A DNA stretch of 64,000 nucleotides, taken from the NCBI RefSeq assembly GCF_038087665.1, contig NZ_CP149925.1, positions 771,455 through 835,454 of the forward strand, read 5' to 3'. This DNA comes from Gallaecimonas sp. GXIMD4217. Lineage in GTDB: Bacteria > Pseudomonadota > Gammaproteobacteria > Enterobacterales > Gallaecimonadaceae. The notes under the pieces are model-generated. The model searched no databases. It had not been told where the DNA came from and worked only from the letters and a program-made list of their open reading frames with translations. Position numbers and translations under genes: made by a program. Shown here one piece after another: positions 44,537-56,560 of this stretch; position 1 is the stretch's first letter, and each line of letters begins with the position of its first letter.

Positions 44537-46820
44537 GCAGGGACACCAGGGCGGCCAGGTGCCGCTGGTATTGGTGGCGCACGGCCCAGGTGGCCGCCTC
44601 CAGATGCTGAAGGAAGGCCTCTTCCTTCAGCGTTTCCAGGGGCTGCTGCGGTTCGTTCATCCAGCCCTGGATGAAGGCCAGCAGCTTGCCGTCCAGGGCC
44701 GCCGTCGGCAGGGCGTCCGCCTGCCTGAGCAGGCCGTTCAGGTCGCCGGTGGCGGCTTCCCTCAGCCTCAGGTAGGCATGCTGGAATTTTTCTTGTGAGC
44801 CGGCGCTGCTGTCCCACTGGGCCAGGGACCGCAGCAGGTGGCGGCCCAGCTCCAGCTCGTGCAGGGCCGGCTCCAGATCCTTGAAGCCCTTCAACGCCTT
44901 GAGATGGGCCAGGGCCCGCTGGCGGTCGTCGCCCTGGCAGTGGCGCAGATCCTGGCGCAGCTTGGCCACCAGCAACTGGTTACCCTCCCTGAGCGGCCTG
45001 GCCGCGTCCCGAAGCTCGCTGCGCCAGCGCTCGAACTGCTGGCGGTGCCTGCCGAGATCCCGCGAGAACAGCTCGAATTCGCTGTGATCCACGTCGAACC
45101 CCACCTCCAGGGCCAGGCTGCCCACATGGGCGTGCCGGTAGCCGTCCAGGCGCTGCAGGTAGTTGTCGCGGCTCTCTTCCAGCCAGGCCTGGCGCTTGTC
45201 CATGCGCTCGGCCAGGGCCCTGGCGTCCAGGCCCTTGAGCTCGTCCGGCAGCGGCTCGGCCGGATCCGGCAGCAGGGCAGGGTGGTAGAGGCCGCGGTGG
45301 TAGCGGGCCAGGCGCTGGTCGTCCCTGTCCTGGCTTTCGCAGAGGCTGAACACCCAGTCGTTGGGCCGGGTCAGCTTGCCGATGTCCCTGTGGCCCCAGA
45401 GCGCGTAGTCCAGGGCGGTGACGAAGCGGCACAGCCTGGCGTAGTCCTGGAACAGGCCGGCGGCCGGCTTGTCCAGGCGGAAATAGCCGGGTTCGGCCAG
45501 GGCCTCGGCATGGCGGACCCTGTCCAGGTCCGCCGGGTGGGAGTCCCAGGTGCGGGTCTGGCGCTTTTCCATGGCCACCAGGATGTCGGCCCTGTCGTCA
45601 TCGCTGAGCAGCTGGTGGTTGCGCACCACGGCGGCGGGGAAGTCTTCCAGCAGCACCTTGTTGGCCCAGGCCTGGTGGTTGAGCTGGTGGCTGCGGGCGG
45701 CGGCCAGGGACAGCTCCCGCAGCAGCAGGGCGTTGGGCTTGGCCAGGGCGCTGCCGCAGATGCGGCTGGCGTGGCTGTCGGCGTCGTATTCCATCTGCCT
45801 GGACAGGAACTGGCTCAGGCCGTGGCTGGCCAGGTACAGCCCCTTCATCAGAGCGCGGTTGAGGCCGATGCCGAGCCTGGCCATCTGCAGGGGTATCGCC
45901 AGCCAGCCGTGGTCGTCGTCCTGGCTCCAGTGGCCAAGGCGCTGGTCCCAGTCGTCCTCCCGGAAGGCGCAGTCGGCGAACCAGCCGTTGACCTTGTTGA
46001 TCAGGTAATAGAGCAGCATGCCCCGGCGCTGGGCGAAATGGCCGAACTCGTGGGCCAGGACCTCGGTCAGCTGGGTGACCGTCATGCCGCTGACCAGGGG
46101 CAGGCCCAAGGTCAGCACCAGCTCGTTGTGGCGGTAGCCGTGCAGGCCCTGGTGGAAGCCGGCCGAGGCATTGACCTCGCAGTCGACCCGGATCTCCACC
46201 GGGTGGGGCACACCCATGTGATCGCAGAGGTTGTGGACCAGCCTAAACAGCAGTGGATGCTCCAGTTCCTTGAGGGCCTTGTACTGGGGCTCGCCATGGT
46301 GGACCAGCCAGGGCTTGAGCATGAACAGGCTGAGCAGGACTGTGGTGAGGATCAGGCCGACCAGGAATACCGCCTTGAAAACGAACAGGCCATCCCAGTC
46401 GAACAGGGTATGGCCGCGCAGCGTCAGCCACAGGCTGGTGGCCACCAGCGACACCACCAGCAGCAGGTACAGCAGCGGCAGCAACAGCACCGCCGTGCCG
46501 GTGGTCAGCAGGCCCAGGCCGTATTTGGCCTGGCTGGCGACGGGGGCCATGGGGGCCTGGAAGGGGGCATCGAGCTCCTGGGGCAGCACCTCGTCCGGGG
46601 CCATCACCTTCACTGCCAGGCCCAGTGACTCCAGGCTGGCGGCCAGGCGCTCGGCCTTGTCCCTGGTGATGTTCTTCTGCACCGCCTTGGGGCCCTTGAG
46701 CAGTTCGGTGGCCTGGGCGGCGCTGAACCTGAGCCTGTCCTGCAGGGCCTTTTCCACCTCCGCCCTTTTGAAGCCGGGCAGCAGCATGCCCAGGTAATAC
46801 AAGCGAAATCCGTTATCCAT
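44481..46820 (-). CDS. Large M48 family membrane metalloprotease
   Basis: 779 residues. Residues 1-75 form a small alpha/beta module seen fused to assorted gammaproteobacterial membrane proteins. Two or more membrane helices follow (about 103-134 and 145-169). The zinc site is H257-EFG-H261 (VLAHEFGHFAQRRG), with E344 as third ligand (MEYDADSHAS). A long helical cytoplasmic part (about 430-779) ends in Ala/Pro. The intact zinc site argues for an active inner-membrane protease; substrate unknown. The last 18 codons overlap the amylase gene on the other strand. Confidence 0.87.
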   Translation of the reverse strand: MDNGFRLYYLGMLLPGFKRAEVEKALQDRLRFSAAQATELLKGPKAVQKNITRDKAERLAASLESLGLAVKVMAPDEVLPQELDAPFQAPMAPVASQAKYGLGLLTTGTAVLLLPLLYLLLVVSLVATSLWLTLRGHTLFDWDGLFVFKAVFLVGLILTTVLLSLFMLKPWLVHHGEPQYKALKELEHPLLFRLVHNLCDHMGVPHPVEIRVDCEVNASAGFHQGLHGYRHNELVLTLGLPLVSGMTVTQLTEVLAHEFGHFAQRRGMLLYYLINKVNGWFADCAFREDDWDQRLGHWSQDDDHGWLAIPLQMARLGIGLNRALMKGLYLASHGLSQFLSRQMEYDADSHASRICGSALAKPNALLLRELSLAAARSHQLNHQAWANKVLLEDFPAAVVRNHQLLSDDDRADILVAMEKRQTRTWDSHPADLDRVRHAEALAEPGYFRLDKPAAGLFQDYARLCRFVTALDYALWGHRDIGKLTRPNDWVFSLCESQDRDDQRLARYHRGLYHPALLPDPAEPLPDELKGLDARALAERMDKRQAWLEESRDNYLQRLDGYRHAHVGSLALEVGFDVDHSEFELFSRDLGRHRQQFERWRSELRDAARPLREGNQLLVAKLRQDLRHCQGDDRQRALAHLKALKGFKDLEPALHELELGRHLLRSLAQWDSSAGSQEKFQHAYLRLREAATGDLNGLLRQADALPTAALDGKLLAFIQGWMNEPQQPLETLKEEAFLQHLEAATWAVRHQYQRHLAALVSLLSAAKASAPPSPAVAAAG

Positions 46821-46976
46821 TTTTCATGCAAGAGAGTGGTCAAAAAACAACCCAGGTTAATGGAATGTCAAGGGCGGGGAAAGGGCGCTTTAGCGGTTAT
46901 GGATGAACACCCTGCCGAAAGGCCGGGAAAGACAGGGAAAACGGCCGAAAACAGGGCCTTTTTTGTGGATTTCTTT

Positions 46977-46992
46977 GGGAAAGCGTTTGCCT
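46977..46992. promoter_or_regulatory. PurR-type operator of carAB
   Basis: Read on the minus strand AGGCAAACGCTTTCCC matches the PurR consensus AnGCAAnCGnTTnCnT at all but the last position. carAB is a known PurR target in E. coli. Confidence 0.72.
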
Positions 46993-47024
46993 AGAAAGGG
47001 CTGGATCCCGAGCCTGGGTTGCTG

Positions 47025-47030
47025 TATATT
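47025..47030 (+). promoter_or_regulatory. Candidate -10 box of carAB
   Basis: TATATT, about 100 bases before the carA start. No good -35 at 16-18 bases. It lies 33 bases after the PurR-type box. Confidence 0.35.
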
Positions 47031-47132
47031 ACCGTCAATTTGCCAGAATTTGGGTTTCGTGAAGCCGAAAGGCCCTGCGTCCTAGTGGTAAGTTACTGAT
47101 TTTTCTCGGTTTCTAACTCTATGGAGGTTGTC

Positions 47133-48263
47133 TTGAGTCAGCCAGCACTCTTGGTTCTTGGGGATGGAACCGTCTTCAAAGGTACGTCGATCGGCGCACC
47201 GGGAAAGACGGTCGGTGAAGTGGTTTTTAATACGTCTATGACGGGTTATCAAGAAATTCTCACCGATCCTTCCTATTCTCAACAGATTGTTACTCTCACC
47301 TATCCCCACATTGGCAATACCGGCACCAACGCCGAAGACGAAGAATCCTCCACCATCTGGGCCAAGGGCCTGGTGATCCGCGACCTTCCCCTGGTTGCCT
47401 CCAATTTCCGTAATACCCAGTCCCTGTCGGACTACCTCAAGGCCAACAACATCGTGGCCATCGCCGACATCGATACCCGCAAGCTGACCCGCATCCTCCG
47501 TGAGAAGGGCGCCCAGAACGGCTGTATCATCACGGGCGACGCCAACGTGGCCGACGCCGAGGCGCTGATCCGCGACTTCCCCGGCCTCAAGGGCATGGAT
47601 CTGGCCAAGGTGGTCTGCACCAAGGAAGCCTACAGCTGGACCGCCGGCAGCTGGCAGCTGGGCGAAGGCCACAAGGTCTATGGCGACGACCACTTCAAGT
47701 ACCACGTGGTGGCCTACGACTTCGGCGTCAAGCGCAACATACTGCGCATGCTGGCCGACCGCGGCTGCAAGCTGACCGTGGTGCCGGCCGAGACCCCGGC
47801 CAGCACCGTGCTGGCCATGAATCCGGACGGCATCTTCCTGTCCAACGGTCCCGGCGACCCCGAGCCCTGCACCTACGCCATCGAGGCCATCCAGGCCTTC
47901 CTGGAAACCGATATCCCCGTATTCGGCATCTGCCTGGGGCACCAGCTGCTGGCCCTGGCCAGTGGCGCCAAGACCGTGAAGATGAAGTTCGGCCACCACG
48001 GCGGCAACCACCCGGTCAAGGATCTGGACCGGGACGTGGTGATGATCACCGCCCAGAACCACGGTTTCGCCGTGGACGAGGACAGCCTGCCGGCCAACCT
48101 GCGCGCCACCCACAAGTCGCTGTTCGACGCCAGCCTGCAGGGCATCCACCGCACCGACAAACCGGCGTTCTCCTTCCAGGGGCACCCGGAAGCCAGCCCG
48201 GGTCCGCACGACGCGGCGCCTCTTTTCGACCATTTCATCGAGCTGATGTCTGAGCGGGGATAA
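47133..48263 (+). CDS. carA: Carbamoyl-phosphate synthase small chain, TTG start
   Basis: 376 residues (E. coli 382). Glutaminase subunit that passes ammonia to CarB for arginine and pyrimidine synthesis. The class I amidotransferase triad has C267 in FGICLGHQ and His-Glu in [11 protein letters not shown]. The start is TTG at 47133: GGAGG lies six bases before it, and [13 protein letters not shown] matches the family start. An ATG at 47121 is in frame but would place the ribosome site inside the gene. E. coli carA also starts with TTG. The carB gene follows after three bases. Confidence 0.96.
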   Translation: MSQPALLVLGDGTVFKGTSIGAPGKTVGEVVFNTSMTGYQEILTDPSYSQQIVTLTYPHIGNTGTNAEDEESSTIWAKGLVIRDLPLVASNFRNTQSLSDYLKANNIVAIADIDTRKLTRILREKGAQNGCIITGDANVADAEALIRDFPGLKGMDLAKVVCTKEAYSWTAGSWQLGEGHKVYGDDHFKYHVVAYDFGVKRNILRMLADRGCKLTVVPAETPASTVLAMNPDGIFLSNGPGDPEPCTYAIEAIQAFLETDIPVFGICLGHQLLALASGAKTVKMKFGHHGGNHPVKDLDRDVVMITAQNHGFAVDEDSLPANLRATHKSLFDASLQGIHRTDKPAFSFQGHPEASPGPHDAAPLFDHFIELMSERG

Positions 48264-48266
48264 GTC

Positions 48267-51485
<3,219 letters not shown>

Positions 51486-51504
51486 GTACGAGCCGAATGT
51501 TCTG

Positions 51505-51532
51505 AAAAGCCCCGCTGTCGCGGGGCTTTTTT
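51505..51532 (+). terminator. Terminator after carB
   Basis: AAAAGCCCCGC / GCGGGGCTTTT stem with loop TGTC and six T residues. Confidence 0.92.
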
Positions 51533-51731
51533 ATGTTTGGTGGCAGCCGTCCATGGCGGCCGGTAGCGGCGCTTTCTATGGCCGGTTTTCAAAAGCTGAG
51601 CTTTTACTCAAGTCTGGTGGCCGTGTCGTCGTCATGCCTGAGCCAGCTTTTTTTCTTCTTAAAAATTTCAATCACTTGTAACACTGGTTGGCCAGGCTTT
51701 CCTAAGTCATCAGAGCAAAGGAAAGCGTCAA

Positions 51732-52475
51732 ATGGACTCCAAACAGGTTGCCGTGATCACCGGCGCCAACGGCGGCATAGGTACCGCCATCTGCCAGCAG
51801 CTGCACGACAGCGGTTACCGGGTTGCCGCCCTGTGCCGTCCCTCCGAGAAGGCCAGGGTCTGGGCCGAAAGGATGGCCGAGCAGGACCTGGATCTCAGGG
51901 GTTACCACGCCGACATCCGCGATCTGGACGGCGTCCAGAGCGCCATGGCCGTCATCGAACAGGAGCTGGGGCCCATCGCCGTGCTGGTCAACAATGCCGG
52001 CATCACCCGCGACGGCACCCTGCGCAAGATGGACCCCAAGGACTGGCAGGACGTGGTCGACACCAACCTCACCGGCGCCTTCAACCTGTGCCGGGCCGTG
52101 GTGCCGCTGATGCTGGAGCGGGAGTACGGCCGCATCATCAACATCAGCTCGGTCAACGGCGAGAAGGGCCAGCTGGGCCAGACCAACTATGCCGCCACCA
52201 AGGCCGGCCTCCATGGCCTGACCATGTCCCTGGCCCAGGAGCTGGCCCGCAAGGGCATCACCGTCAACACCATTTCCCCCGGCTATATCGCCACCGACAT
52301 GGTGATGCAGGTGCCGGCGGAGATCCGCGCCATGATCATCAAGCAGATCCCGGTGGGCCGCCTTGGCGAGCCGGCGGAGATCGCCCGCATCGTCGACTTC
52401 CTGGCCGACCGCCAGGCCGGCTTCATCACAGGTTCCAACATCTCCGCCAATGGCGGCCAACACATGCACTATTAG
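51732..52475 (+). CDS. phaB: Acetoacetyl-CoA reductase (short-chain dehydrogenase)
   Basis: 247 residues. Reduces acetoacetyl-CoA to (R)-3-hydroxybutyryl-CoA for PHA synthesis. SDR cofactor motif TGANGGIGTAI, NNAG, and the Ser-Tyr-Lys triad (NISSVNGEKGQLGQTNYAATKAG). The C-terminus GSNISANGGQHMHY is typical of PhaB. AAGGAAAG precedes the ATG. It heads phaB-phasin-phaC, with an AT-rich 246-base region upstream. No thiolase (phaA) is in the window. Confidence 0.93.
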   Translation: MDSKQVAVITGANGGIGTAICQQLHDSGYRVAALCRPSEKARVWAERMAEQDLDLRGYHADIRDLDGVQSAMAVIEQELGPIAVLVNNAGITRDGTLRKMDPKDWQDVVDTNLTGAFNLCRAVVPLMLEREYGRIINISSVNGEKGQLGQTNYAATKAGLHGLTMSLAQELARKGITVNTISPGYIATDMVMQVPAEIRAMIIKQIPVGRLGEPAEIARIVDFLADRQAGFITGSNISANGGQHMHY

Positions 52476-52484
52476 GAGAATCCC

Positions 52485-52832
52485 ATGTTCCAGGAATGGA
52501 TCCGTCAAGCCAACGCCCAGCAGCAGGAAATGATGAAGCCCATGGCCCGTATCAACGAGGTCCTGGTCAGCAACATGGAGAAGCTGACCAGCCACCAGAT
52601 CAACGCCATGGGCCATTACGCCGAGCAGCAGTACAGCTTCATGAAGAAGCTCAACGAGGCTTCCGCCAAGGGCGACATGGCCGAACTGGGCCAGGCCCAG
52701 ATGAGCCAGCTGGCCGAGCTGAACCGCCGCTTCCTGCAGGACTGCAAGGCCATGATGGCGCTGTCCGAGAGCTTCCGTAAGGACTTCAACGGCATCTTCG
52801 TCGAACTCGCCAAGCAAGAGGAAAAGGCCTGA
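52485..52832 (+). CDS. phaP: Phasin (PHA granule-associated protein)
   Basis: 115 residues, all-helical and amphipathic (QQQEMMKPMARINEVLVSNMEK, MGHYAEQQYSFMKKLNEA), matching the phasin_2 pattern but somewhat shorter. Phasins coat PHA granules and control their size. GGAGAA precedes the ATG. It lies between phaB and phaC, which supports the call. Confidence 0.85.
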   Translation: MFQEWIRQANAQQQEMMKPMARINEVLVSNMEKLTSHQINAMGHYAEQQYSFMKKLNEASAKGDMAELGQAQMSQLAELNRRFLQDCKAMMALSESFRKDFNGIFVELAKQEEKA

Positions 52833-52833
52833 G

Positions 52834-54420
52834 ATGATGGCTGAAAACCCCTGGGAGCGGTGCCTGGCACCGCTCTTCCAGATGACCCAGAAATGGCTGC
52901 AGGCCTGCGCCGACGAACCCCAGGCCTTCTGGGGCGCCGCCGGCGACTGGTGGCAGGGGCAGATGCAGCTGTGGAACCAGAGCATGGAAAGCCTGGGCCA
53001 GGGCGACTTCCAGGCCGGCTTCGGCCAGTACCTGGGCCAGAGCCATCAGCTGCTGCAGCAGTATTGGCTGCGCGGCATAGAGGCCCTGGAAGGGCTGGAC
53101 GAGACGGAAAAGCGCCAGTTTGCCTTCTGGGTACGGCAATACCTGCAGCTCTGGGATCCCCAGCATCAGGCATGGGCCAACCCCAAGGTGATGGAGCGGA
53201 CCCTCAAGGAAGACGGCCAGAACCTGCTGCGGGGCTTCGAAAAGCTGTGCAGCGATCTCAGGGACAGCCCCCTGGGCCTGAACGTGCCCCTGGGTGACCT
53301 TGGTGCCTTCGAGCTGGGCCGGGATCTGGCCAGCACCCAAGGCCAGGTGGTCAGGGAAACGCCGCTCTTCCAGCTGATCCAGTACGCGCCCAGCACCGAG
53401 CAGGTGCGGCAGACGCCCATCCTCATGGTGCCGCCCTGCATCAACAAGTACTACGTGCTGGATCTGCGGCCCGAGAATTCCTTTATCCGCCACCTGGTGG
53501 ATGCCGGCTTCACCGTCTACCTGATGTCCTGGGTCAATCCCGACAGCGCCCTGCGCGACAAGGGCATGGAAGACTATGTGCTGTCGGTGGTGGAGGCCAG
53601 CGGCTGGGTCAGGGATCTGGCCGGCAGCAAGCAGCTGCACGGGGTGGGCTATTGCGTCGGCGGTACCCTGCTGGCCATGGCCGCCGCCTGGCAGGCCGCC
53701 AGGGGGACCAAGCGCCTGGCCAGCCTGAGCCTGATGACCACCTTGCTGGATTTCAGCGACCCCGGCGAGCCCGGCATGCTGTTGTCGCCGGCGCTCATCG
53801 ACGGCCTGTTGGAGGTGGTGGACAGCCACGGCCTCATGGACGGACGCATGATGGCACTGGGCTTTTCCCTGCTCAGGGAAAAGGAGCTGTACTGGCCCGC
53901 CTATGTGCAGCAGTACCTGCTGGGCGAGAAGCCGCCGGCCTTCGATCTGCTGGCCTGGAACTCGGACGCCACCCACCTGCCGGCCCGTTTCTACCGGGAC
54001 TACCTGGGTGGCACCTACAGGGACAACCTGCTGGCCGAGCCCGGCGCCTGGCGCCTGGGCGGCCAGCGCCTGGATCTGTCGCGGATCAAGGTGCCGGCCT
54101 ATGTGCTGGCCACCGAGAAGGACCATATCGTGCCCTGGCACGGTGCCATGGACTCGGCCAGGCTGCTGGGTTCTTCGTCCGTGCGCCGGGTGCTGAGCAG
54201 CTCCGGCCATGTGGCCGGGGTGATCAACCCGCCGGCCCGGCAGAAGTACGGCTACCGGATCCTGGACGAAAACCTGGCCGCCACGGACAAGCAGGATGGC
54301 TCCTGGTGGCCGGACTGGTACCAATGGCTGGCGGCACTGGACTCCAAGCTGGTGCCGGCCCGGCCACTGCCGCCGGGTATAGAGCCGGCGCCGGGCCGCT
54401 ATGTCAGGAAGCGGCCGTAA
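52834..54420 (+). CDS. phaC: Poly(3-hydroxyalkanoate) synthase, class I
   Basis: 528 residues; class I synthases are usually 560-600. Polymerises hydroxyacyl-CoA. The lipase-like box GYCVGG carries the catalytic C274. Other blocks are the Asp in ATEKDHIVPWHGAM and the His in SSGHVAGVINPPA. The N-terminal non-catalytic domain (about 1-180) is shorter than usual but keeps the NPKVMERTLKEDGQNLLRGF region. Two ATGs (52834 and 52837) are adjacent. It ends at a terminator facing the OmpA-like lipoprotein gene. Confidence 0.95.
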   Translation: MMAENPWERCLAPLFQMTQKWLQACADEPQAFWGAAGDWWQGQMQLWNQSMESLGQGDFQAGFGQYLGQSHQLLQQYWLRGIEALEGLDETEKRQFAFWVRQYLQLWDPQHQAWANPKVMERTLKEDGQNLLRGFEKLCSDLRDSPLGLNVPLGDLGAFELGRDLASTQGQVVRETPLFQLIQYAPSTEQVRQTPILMVPPCINKYYVLDLRPENSFIRHLVDAGFTVYLMSWVNPDSALRDKGMEDYVLSVVEASGWVRDLAGSKQLHGVGYCVGGTLLAMAAAWQAARGTKRLASLSLMTTLLDFSDPGEPGMLLSPALIDGLLEVVDSHGLMDGRMMALGFSLLREKELYWPAYVQQYLLGEKPPAFDLLAWNSDATHLPARFYRDYLGGTYRDNLLAEPGAWRLGGQRLDLSRIKVPAYVLATEKDHIVPWHGAMDSARLLGSSSVRRVLSSSGHVAGVINPPARQKYGYRILDENLAATDKQDGSWWPDWYQWLAALDSKLVPARPLPPGIEPAPGRYVRKRP

Positions 54421-54423
54421 TGA

Positions 54424-54450
54424 AAAAGCCCCACCAAGGTGGGGCCTTTT
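54424..54450. terminator. Bidirectional terminator after phaC
   Basis: GCCCCACC / GGTGGGGC stem with loop AA, A-run before and T residues after, between convergent genes. Confidence 0.88.
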
Positions 54451-54487
54451 ACATACGGGCAGGGTGGTTGCCGTTCGCCCTTGGGCC

Positions 54488-55159
54488 TTACTGCTCTTCA
54501 ACCAGGGGGATCAGTTCGATCTCCACCCGGCGGTTCCTGGCGCGGCCATCGGCGGTGGCGTTGCTGGCGATGGGCCTGGTCTCACCGAAGCCGGTGGTGT
54601 GGATCCGCTCGGCCATGACACCGCGGCGGACCATGTAGCCGCGCACCGAGTCGGCCCGGTTTTCCGACAGGGTCTGGTTGTAGGTGGCGGCACCCGTGCT
54701 GTCGGTGTGGCCGGCGATTTCGATCATGGTCTTGTTGTAACGACGCAGGGTGTCGGACAGGTCGTTGAGGATGGCGTGGAACTCGGGCTTCACCTCGGAG
54801 CGGTTGACGTCGAAGGTGATGCCGTCGGGCAGGGTCAGCAGCAGGTTGTCGCCCTGGCGCTCCACGTCGATACCGGTGCCGGCGGTCTGCTGGCGCAGTT
54901 CCTTTTCCTGCTTGTCCATGTAGTTGCCGACGGCGGCACCGGCCAGGGCGCCGATGGCGGCACCCACTATGGCCCTGTCCCTGTGGTGGCTGCCGGTGGA
55001 TTTACCCAGTACGGCACCGGCGATGGCACCTATGGTGGCGCCGGTGGCGGTCTTGTTGGTGGTGCGTTCACCCGTGTTGGGGTCGACGGTGGTACAGCCG
55101 GCCAGGGCCAGGGTGCCGGCCAGGGCCAGGGTAAGTGCGTTGCGGGATGTCGCTTTCAT
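54488..55159 (-). CDS. OmpA-family lipoprotein (YiaD-like)
   Basis: 223 residues (E. coli YiaD 219). Lipobox LAGC, then a glycine-zipper segment (ATGATIGAIAGAVLGKSTGS ... AIVGAAIGALAGAAVGNYMD). The C-terminal OmpA peptidoglycan-binding domain (about 105-218) has GHTDSTGAATYNQTLSENRA and NRRVEIELIP. It anchors the outer membrane to the cell wall. Convergent with phaC. Confidence 0.93.
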   Translation of the reverse strand: MKATSRNALTLALAGTLALAGCTTVDPNTGERTTNKTATGATIGAIAGAVLGKSTGSHHRDRAIVGAAIGALAGAAVGNYMDKQEKELRQQTAGTGIDVERQGDNLLLTLPDGITFDVNRSEVKPEFHAILNDLSDTLRRYNKTMIEIAGHTDSTGAATYNQTLSENRADSVRGYMVRRGVMAERIHTTGFGETRPIASNATADGRARNRRVEIELIPLVEEQ

Positions 55160-55249
55160 GGGTACAGATCTCCCTCTAGTCCATGGGACGAGTCTAAACA
55201 GAGGGTAGCCAAGGGCAAAGCCCCTGTCCTGGTCTGGTTCAGTGAAAAT

Positions 55250-55504
55250 TCAGTGAGTTCTGATGTGGATGGCGGGGTGCAGATCGATCTCGCCGGAGGC
55301 ATCCACCGTGATGTAGTTGCCGTCATGGCTGAGGATGGCCAAAGGGCAGTAGACGGCGTTGCGAACGAACAGCAGCTGGGCGCCGACCTTCATCAGGGCG
55401 TAGACGGCGTCGAGCTGCGGCTCGTCGAGCAGGTCGAAGTTGTCCCTGAGTGAGCGGCTTTCCCGGCGGCGTTCCGATTGGCCGTTATGCGTGGTGGCTG
55501 GCAC
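55250..55504 (-). CDS. Small hypothetical protein, GTG start
   Basis: 84 residues, not recognised. It starts at GTG 55504 with TTTGGAG eight bases upstream, a good ribosome site. The N-terminal third is hydrophilic and Arg-rich; the rest (DEPQLDAVYALMKVGAQLLFVRN, ILSHDGNYITVDASGEIDLHP) has the alternating pattern of a small alpha-beta fold. No signal peptide. It is divergent from greA. Position and ribosome site suggest a real gene. Confidence 0.6.
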   Translation of the reverse strand: MPATTHNGQSERRRESRSLRDNFDLLDEPQLDAVYALMKVGAQLLFVRNAVYCPLAILSHDGNYITVDASGEIDLHPAIHIRTH

Positions 55505-55593
55505 TGGCGTGACTCCAAAGGCTGTTCAAAGCAAGTGTAGCCCCAGTTCCAGACCCGTCTCGCCGTGGAGGTGATCAGTTTCGCCTTTTTGCG

Positions 55594-55599
55594 TAAAAT
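55594..55599 (+). promoter_or_regulatory. Candidate -10 box of greA
   Basis: TAAAAT upstream of the leader hairpin; no strong -35 seen. Initiation about seven bases later would give a leader RNA of roughly 50 bases if it ended at the 55621-55653 hairpin. Confidence 0.45.
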
Positions 55600-55620
55600 G
55601 TCCTGAATAACGCTATCAGA

Positions 55621-55653
55621 CCTGATGCCGCCCCCGGTGGCATCGGGCTTTTT
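55621..55653 (+). terminator. Attenuator-type terminator in the greA leader
   Basis: CCTGATGCC / GGCATCGGG stem (one T-G pair) with a nine-base loop and TTTTT, 19 bases before the greA ATG and downstream of its -10 candidate. Its place matches the E. coli greA leader that yields GraL RNAs. Confidence 0.8.
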
Positions 55654-55671
55654 GTTGCCTCTGGAGACGCT

Positions 55672-56148
55672 ATGAATCCCATTCCCATGACCGCGCAAGG
55701 TGCCGAGCAGCTGCGGGAAGAGCTGAAGCACCTCAAGTCCGTGCTTCGTCCCCAGATCATCGAAGCCATTGCCACGGCACGTGAGCTGGGTGATCTGAAG
55801 GAAAACGCCGAGTACCATGCCGCCCGCGAGCAGCAGGGCTTCTGTGAAGGCCGCATCCAGGAGATCGAGGCCAAGCTGTCCAACGCCCAGATCATCGATG
55901 TCACCAAGCTGGCCAACAACGGCAAGGTGATTTTCGGTGCCACAGTGACCATGCTGAACCTGGAAACCGATGAGGAAGTGACCTACCGCATCGTCGGCGA
56001 CGACGAAGCCGACATCAAGCAGCACCTGATCTCGGTCAGCTCGCCCATCGCCCGGGCCATGGTCGGCAAGGAGCTGGACGATCTGGTGCAGGTGCAGACC
56101 CCGTCCGGCATCAAGGAATACGAAGTGGTCGAGGTCCAGTACCTCTGA
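55672..56148 (+). CDS. greA: Transcription elongation factor GreA
   Basis: 158 residues, the E. coli length. Rescues backtracked RNA polymerase by stimulating transcript cleavage. N-terminal coiled coil ([18 protein letters not shown]) with the acidic tip [15 protein letters not shown], then the FKBP-like C-terminal domain ([33 protein letters not shown]). GGAG precedes the ATG. The leader holds a terminator. Confidence 0.97.
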   Translation: MNPIPMTAQGAEQLREELKHLKSVLRPQIIEAIATARELGDLKENAEYHAAREQQGFCEGRIQEIEAKLSNAQIIDVTKLANNGKVIFGATVTMLNLETDEEVTYRIVGDDEADIKQHLISVSSPIARAMVGKELDDLVQVQTPSGIKEYEVVEVQYL

Positions 56149-56163
56149 CGGCCAAGGGCAAAA

Positions 56164-56190
56164 AGAAAGCCGCCTCGGGGGCGGCTTTCT
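56164..56190. terminator. Bidirectional terminator between greA and yhbY
   Basis: AGAAAGCCGCC / GGCGGCTTTCT stem with a five-base loop, between convergent genes. Confidence 0.9.
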
Positions 56191-56484
56191 TTATCGGGGC
56201 AAGCTGATGACAGGCTCCTCGGCGGGCCGGTAGAAGACCAGGATGTGACCTATGACCTGGACCTGGGCGGCGCCCAGCTCCTTGGCGATGGTCTCATAGA
56301 TGGCCATCTTCAGTTCCCGGTCACGGGTGGCGGCCTTCACCTTGATCAGCTCATGGTGTGACAGTGCCTGGTCGATCTCGGCAAGCACACCCTCGGTCAG
56401 GCCATTGGCGCCCAGCAGCACCACCGGCTTGAGCGAATGGGCCTGCCCCTTGAGAAATTGCCTTTGTTTCGGCGTCAGCTCCAT
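56191..56484 (-). CDS. yhbY: CRM-domain RNA-binding protein YhbY
   Basis: 97 residues. The CRM/YhbY fold binds pre-50S ribosomes. Family blocks: LTPKQRQFLKGQAHSLKPVV, the GANGLTEGVLAEID loop (GxxG-type), LIKVKAATRDRELK, and GHILVFYRP. Divergent from rlmE, as in E. coli. Confidence 0.95.
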   Translation of the reverse strand: MELTPKQRQFLKGQAHSLKPVVLLGANGLTEGVLAEIDQALSHHELIKVKAATRDRELKMAIYETIAKELGAAQVQVIGHILVFYRPAEEPVISLPR

Positions 56485-56501
56485 GATTCACGCTCTGTTG
56501 G

Positions 56502-56529
56502 GTTGAAAAGCCGAATTTTATCGCCATTT
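56502..56529 (+). promoter_or_regulatory. Sigma-32 promoter of rlmE-ftsH
   Basis: GTTGAAA, 13 bases, CGCCATTT. Two mismatches to CTTGAAA-N13-CCCCATTT. It lies 32 bases before rlmE. The same operon is heat-induced in E. coli. Confidence 0.75.
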
Positions 56530-56560
56530 ACCTAAGAATACGAATACCCGCGAGGCTCTG

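Larger units (their letters stand above)
46821..47132. other. Region between the M48 gene and carA
   Basis: 312 bases without a convincing gene; a 60-codon plus-strand frame at 46903 looks like chance. It contains the PurR-type box (46977-46992), a TATATT -10 candidate (47025-47030), and the carA ribosome site. A short GGCC...GGCC stem with six T residues near 46942-46965 is too weak to call a terminator. Confidence 0.6.

Noticed and set aside
46903-47085. 60-codon frame upstream of carA, considered as a leader peptide
   Set aside because: No ribosome site, no runs of regulatory codons, and no paired terminator/antiterminator.
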